Source of the DNA: JBHPHI01 sp042569595
GTDB taxonomy: Bacteria > Patescibacteriota > Microgenomatia > UBA1400 > 2-01-FULL-45-11
Assembly: GCA_042569595.1 (NCBI GenBank)
Contig: JBHPHI010000020.1
Span: 1 to 16,806, forward strand
Length of the DNA: 16,806 bases
Reading direction: 5' to 3'
This document shows positions 13,444-16,806 of this stretch, one piece after another. The notes beneath the pieces are model-generated. The model saw nothing but the letters and a program-made list of their open reading frames with translations. It searched no databases and was not told the origin of the DNA. Position numbers and translations under genes: made by a program. How positions within the stretch are numbered: position 1 is the stretch's first letter; every line of letters starts with the position of its first letter.

Positions 13444-15117
13444 CTAGGGAGCTACTTCTTGCCATCTTATCACTGGTCTCTTCATTCTAGCCGGTGCATT
13501 AGTTACAAAATCAGGTCTGTATATAAACAATTCAGCTGGATAAAGGTTATTCGTTGCATCACCATAATCTCGACTTAAATCCACTCCACCCCACCCAACA
13601 AAAGTGCCTTCTCCCACAAACTTAGTTGCTGCAGCTTCCACTATTATTTGCCCGTTTGCAACAAACACTCCCTGCACTAACCCAGACAATCCTGCCTCAG
13701 TTGTTCCAACAGATGGATCAAAAATAATATCTCCAGATGCAATAAATGCCACAAACTCACCCACATCAGTTATTATTTGAGATTGAACTCGAATATCCCC
13801 ATCCACAAACACTACAATACTATCTCCGGGAAGTAGATCCCAGTCGCTATTTATCACTATAGACTCATCTGAATAATATGCTCTCCCATTACTAGGACCA
13901 GAGGAAGGATATCCAACATTCGCGGCATCCACAAAATCATCAGTCGGCGCAAGACCCAACTCAAAAAGTCTATAGAAATATTCATATCCTTCACGCCTGT
14001 TGGTTGTTCTATATTCCGACAAAGCTACATAAGAAGATCCTTCTCCAAAGTTTATGTCAACATAATGGCCGCCAGCGGAAGAAGTTGTTACTACTCCAGA
14101 AGAATCAGTTGTTGCAGAAAGATCAAGTAAGGATAAGTATGGCAGACATAAACCAGAGCAGGTAGCAGGAATGTCATTATAAACATATCCCCCATTTACC
14201 CCCACATCTCCCCCAATAGTTTGAAACCAGCCTATCTGAGTAGTAGTTAGGTAGAAATCAACTGTCATATCTCCACCTACACTAATGCTTTGCGCACATC
14301 CACCCGGACAGTCGCAAAGATACTGGGAATCCATCAGGCTTGTGCTTGCCACTCTTGTGCCCTCTGCCACATTAGAAATAGAATAGGTTCCATCAGCAGC
14401 TATATCAGAACTTCCATACCCCGATATCCCAACCAATGCAGAAGAGCCAGGCTCCACAGGCACACCAGAACCACTACACAATCCCCCAGATAAACTACCG
14501 CTACCCTCATATACAGTCCCACTAACAGTATAATAATTTATTGGTGTGGGAGTAGGAGTAGGATCTCCTGGATCAGGATCATCTGGATCATCAGGTTGTG
14601 GGGTAGGAGTAGGATCACTTCCCCCACCACTACAGCAACCGCCAACACCATCTGCTACACCATCCCAACCCACATCAAACCACTCACTATCTCCACAGTC
14701 AACAAATTCATCATCTGTATTACACTCACAAGCTCCATTATCTATATCACAAGCATAGATACTACTCCCTGATATGGTGCCGTTACATGCCAATGTTGCG
14801 TCACAAGACCAGGTACAACCTGGGTCATAATCAGTACAAAAGACACCACCAGACCACTTGCAATCATCATACACAGTACTCCACCCTCCTGAACAAACCC
14901 CTTCTACCGTAGAACATATCGTTTCGTAGCAATCACAATACGTTGGAGTTGAGGTGCAAGCCCCACTTTGACTTGTATTATTGGTAGATGGATTATTGTC
15001 GTCCCCACAACATGTGCCAGCAGGACAACCACAATAATAAGCTGCATCTGCTTCTGTAGAAAAAGAAAAAAACAAACCAAAAATCAAAAACAGTGCAATA
15101 ATAATTCTTTTAATCAT
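13444..15117 (-). CDS. Secreted Cys-rich, multi-domain surface protein of the pilus cluster
   Basis: 557 aa. Signal peptide 1-25 (MIKRIIIALFLIFGLFFSFS, then ADA-A). Residues 26-165 are Cys-rich (about 20 Cys, starting CGCPAGTCC). A Pro/Thr/Asp linker (about 168-193, TPTP repeats) leads to a carboxypeptidase-regulatory-like beta domain (about 195-290: YYTVSGTVYEG, DGTYSISNVAEG). The C-terminal part has beta-strand repeats (IVVFVDGDIRVQ, FVAFIASGDIIFD, VQGVFVANGQIIVE) suggesting a beta-helix, ending RPVIRWQEVAP. Position among pilin genes suggests a pilus-tip or pilus-associated adhesin. GGAGG lies 5 nt before the ATG; the start overlaps the upstream gene by 8 nt. No family assigned for the whole protein. 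Confidence 0.8.
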   Translation of the reverse strand: MIKRIIIALFLIFGLFFSFSTEADAAYYCGCPAGTCCGDDNNPSTNNTSQSGACTSTPTYCDCYETICSTVEGVCSGGWSTVYDDCKWSGGVFCTDYDPGCTWSCDATLACNGTISGSSIYACDIDNGACECNTDDEFVDCGDSEWFDVGWDGVADGVGGCCSGGGSDPTPTPQPDDPDDPDPGDPTPTPTPINYYTVSGTVYEGSGSLSGGLCSGSGVPVEPGSSALVGISGYGSSDIAADGTYSISNVAEGTRVASTSLMDSQYLCDCPGGCAQSISVGGDMTVDFYLTTTQIGWFQTIGGDVGVNGGYVYNDIPATCSGLCLPYLSLLDLSATTDSSGVVTTSSAGGHYVDINFGEGSSYVALSEYRTTNRREGYEYFYRLFELGLAPTDDFVDAANVGYPSSGPSNGRAYYSDESIVINSDWDLLPGDSIVVFVDGDIRVQSQIITDVGEFVAFIASGDIIFDPSVGTTEAGLSGLVQGVFVANGQIIVEAAATKFVGEGTFVGWGGVDLSRDYGDATNNLYPAELFIYRPDFVTNAPARMKRPVIRWQEVAP

Positions 15118-15781
15118 TTAGTCCTCCGCCAAACAGTGGGTCTGGTACACTCAATCTACACCCAAACCCAACCAGCAAACTAGGATCTATTACTCCACCC
15201 AGAGACACTATTTCTTCTCCCAAAACAATCACATCATCACCCACAGCAAACAAATTATAGATGTCAGTAAGTTCCAATTCTTCTCCAATACTGTCATCTT
15301 GAGAAAAGTCTATAAAAGCCATCCTAGATGATACTTCTCCACCTCCATAAACAGGGAGCGTTTCTGGAACACATCTCACCCTCAAAGGTTCATCAATTAA
15401 CACAACATGCTTTTTGTCCACTACTCCAACCACCATTTCATCCTCATTCCAACCCTCCAAAACACCTCTTATCTGAATACTTTTAACACTTGCATCAGTT
15501 TGAGGAACTTCGTTGACATATTCTTGAGGTGTATAATTGTTTGGATTTGGATCAGAAACTACTTTTTCTTCTCCTAAATTAAATATTTTCTTAATACTTA
15601 TTGTGTCCCGTTCTATGTTGTATGCCACCCTCTCCCATGCATTTGCGTCATTTGAAAGTGGAATCTGCCTTTCATGTGCCTGTCTTTGGGGTCCAAAAAG
15701 AGCAAAAAGAAAATATCCCATTAACAATACCAAAAAAAGTACAGAAAAATACAATAACCACTTCTTAAGATTTTTACTCAT
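15110..15781 (-). CDS. Membrane-anchored extracytoplasmic protein, 223 aa, unknown
   Basis: Basic N-terminus (MSKNLKKW), then one membrane segment (about 8-30, LLYFSVLFLVLLMGYFLFALF) and an extracytoplasmic domain. Most of the rest is beta-rich with two Cys (VRCVPE and GFGCRL), DEPLRV and ELELTDIYNLFAVGDDVIVLGEE. No signal cleavage site is obvious, so it is probably anchored. It lies second in the cluster, overlapping the Cys-rich protein gene by 8 nt and following the partial gene after 48 nt. It may be an assembly or anchoring factor for the pilus proteins; this is inferred from context only. Confidence 0.78.
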   Translation of the reverse strand: MSKNLKKWLLYFSVLFLVLLMGYFLFALFGPQRQAHERQIPLSNDANAWERVAYNIERDTISIKKIFNLGEEKVVSDPNPNNYTPQEYVNEVPQTDASVKSIQIRGVLEGWNEDEMVVGVVDKKHVVLIDEPLRVRCVPETLPVYGGGEVSSRMAFIDFSQDDSIGEELELTDIYNLFAVGDDVIVLGEEIVSLGGVIDPSLLVGFGCRLSVPDPLFGGGLND

Positions 15782-15829
15782 CTAAATCAGATTAGCAAAT
15801 CTCAAACAAACTCTCAATACGACAGAAAA

Positions 15830-16806
15830 TTATTCACCAGAAAGTGGTGGCAAATCACCAGTAGAGGCTCTGTATAGATTCAATCCTCGATTATACTGCT
15901 CACTTCCCCCAGACATCTGCATCAACCTTTGTAGTTTTTCCACATCACTTAAAGATGTAAACCCAGAACTTAATAGTTCATCCGCATAAATTGCTGGATA
16001 AGTATTATCAATAAACTCTTTCCACCATTCCCAGTTAGTTTGACCACCTATGTCAATTTTTGCCTGCTCATACTCATCTTCATAGCCAGAAAAACTAAAA
16101 CCAGGGTCTGTAAGGGCAACTACTAAGTCAAAAGTCATAGCTTGGTCACTTATCAACCCTTCTATTCCTGCTCTATCCTGCTCTGCATAAATTGCTCCCC
16201 CATCAGCATCTGTATAAATAAAAGGAATGTAAGGCATGAATCGCTCAGCATTGTTTGCAAAAGATGGTCCCCAATTAATTCCAATTGGTTCATCTACTCC
16301 ATCCACCTTAATATATACTACTGCCGTCTCAGAGGCTCCCGTTTGAACATATTCCACATGACATGGATTTCCACTTATTCTCAATATGGTAAAGGGTAAA
16401 TTTGCAGGACTCAACCACTCCATATTTGCGGCAGGAGCTTCGACTTCAGCAAAATTCTCAACCCCCTCATTCGAAGCACACTCCACTCCAGCTAAATACC
16501 TATTTCCCGCATCATTTGGATTCAACTCTGTAATCACTGGAGGTATTTCTGCCGGCTCTGTTGGGACAGCAGTTGGAGGTGTCTCCAAAGTTGGCTCAGG
16601 AACTACTAATTCATGATCAAACTCAATTACATCTCCATCAAGTAATGCCAACATCTCTCCATCTCTCCACTCTACTACAAGATTTGCATCTCCTGCAAAA
16701 CCTCCCTGCATAGTTTTCACCAAATCTCCATTTTCATCCAAAATTCCAATTCGCAAAGTACCCGGTATAAAGTCGCCATTGTCTTCAGAAGCAACTAACT
16801 GCACAC
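15830..16806 (-). CDS. Exported or surface protein with Pro-rich linker (5' partial), unknown
   Basis: The C-terminal 324 or more residues of a protein that begins beyond the right edge; the apparent start at 16804 is a GTG inside an open frame. A beta-rich region (GTLRIGILDENGDLV, then VVEWRDGEMLALLDGD) is followed by a Pro/Thr/Glu linker (about 68-90). The globular part has two Cys, aromatic segments (NWEWWKEFIDNTYP) and an end in GGSEQYNRGLNLYRASTGD. No family recognised. It is the first visible gene of the minus-strand surface cluster. Confidence 0.75.
   Translation of the reverse strand, partial: VQLVASEDNGDFIPGTLRIGILDENGDLVKTMQGGFAGDANLVVEWRDGEMLALLDGDVIEFDHELVVPEPTLETPPTAVPTEPAEIPPVITELNPNDAGNRYLAGVECASNEGVENFAEVEAPAANMEWLSPANLPFTILRISGNPCHVEYVQTGASETAVVYIKVDGVDEPIGINWGPSFANNAERFMPYIPFIYTDADGGAIYAEQDRAGIEGLISDQAMTFDLVVALTDPGFSFSGYEDEYEQAKIDIGGQTNWEWWKEFIDNTYPAIYADELLSSGFTSLSDVEKLQRLMQMSGGSEQYNRGLNLYRASTGDLPPLSGE

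Overview
The window looks like a chromosomal segment of a Candidate Phyla Radiation (Patescibacteria) bacterium, plausibly a Microgenomates-like lineage. This is inferred from the mix of a giant repetitive surface protein ending in a Phe-Asn-Trp-Trp module, a divergent bacterial leucyl-tRNA synthetase (LeuRS), a polytopic O-antigen-ligase-like protein fused to TPRs, and a cluster of pseudopilins with Cys-rich exported proteins. Base composition is AT-leaning. The standard genetic code fits: TGA appears to act as a stop and does not interrupt the large genes.

Layout. 1-5237 (+): the 3' part of a giant exported glycine-rich protein, open at the left window edge. 5252-6209 (-): six tiny ORFs (67, 53, 58, 18, 39 and 42 aa), each with a Shine-Dalgarno-like sequence, behind a TTGACA-type promoter at 6240-6269. 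Three are shorter than usual annotation cut-offs and none is recognised. 6349-8889 (-): leuS. 8936-9066 (-): the leuS leader, with a promoter, a 15-codon leader peptide carrying five Leu codons, tandem stops, and mutually exclusive antiterminator and terminator hairpins. This is a textbook layout for ribosome-mediated attenuation by leucine. 9143-9769 (+): a MerR-type helix-turn-helix protein with one membrane span; its last 57 residues resemble the last 58 residues of the giant surface protein. 9893-12019 (+): the ligase-like/TPR membrane protein, closed by a strong terminator. 12160-16806 (-): five genes in a row for two type IV pilin-like proteins, a Cys-rich secreted protein with a signal peptide, a membrane-anchored protein and a partial exported protein. 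The middle of this cluster is tightly coupled by overlapping or 2-nt junctions.

Together, most of the window serves the cell surface: the giant surface protein, a pilus or pseudopilus operon, a glycan-ligase-like protein, and a transmembrane regulator that may monitor or display a surface-type module. The strongest undescribed elements are the leuS attenuator, the C-terminal domain shared by the regulator and the surface protein, and the tiny-gene operon.
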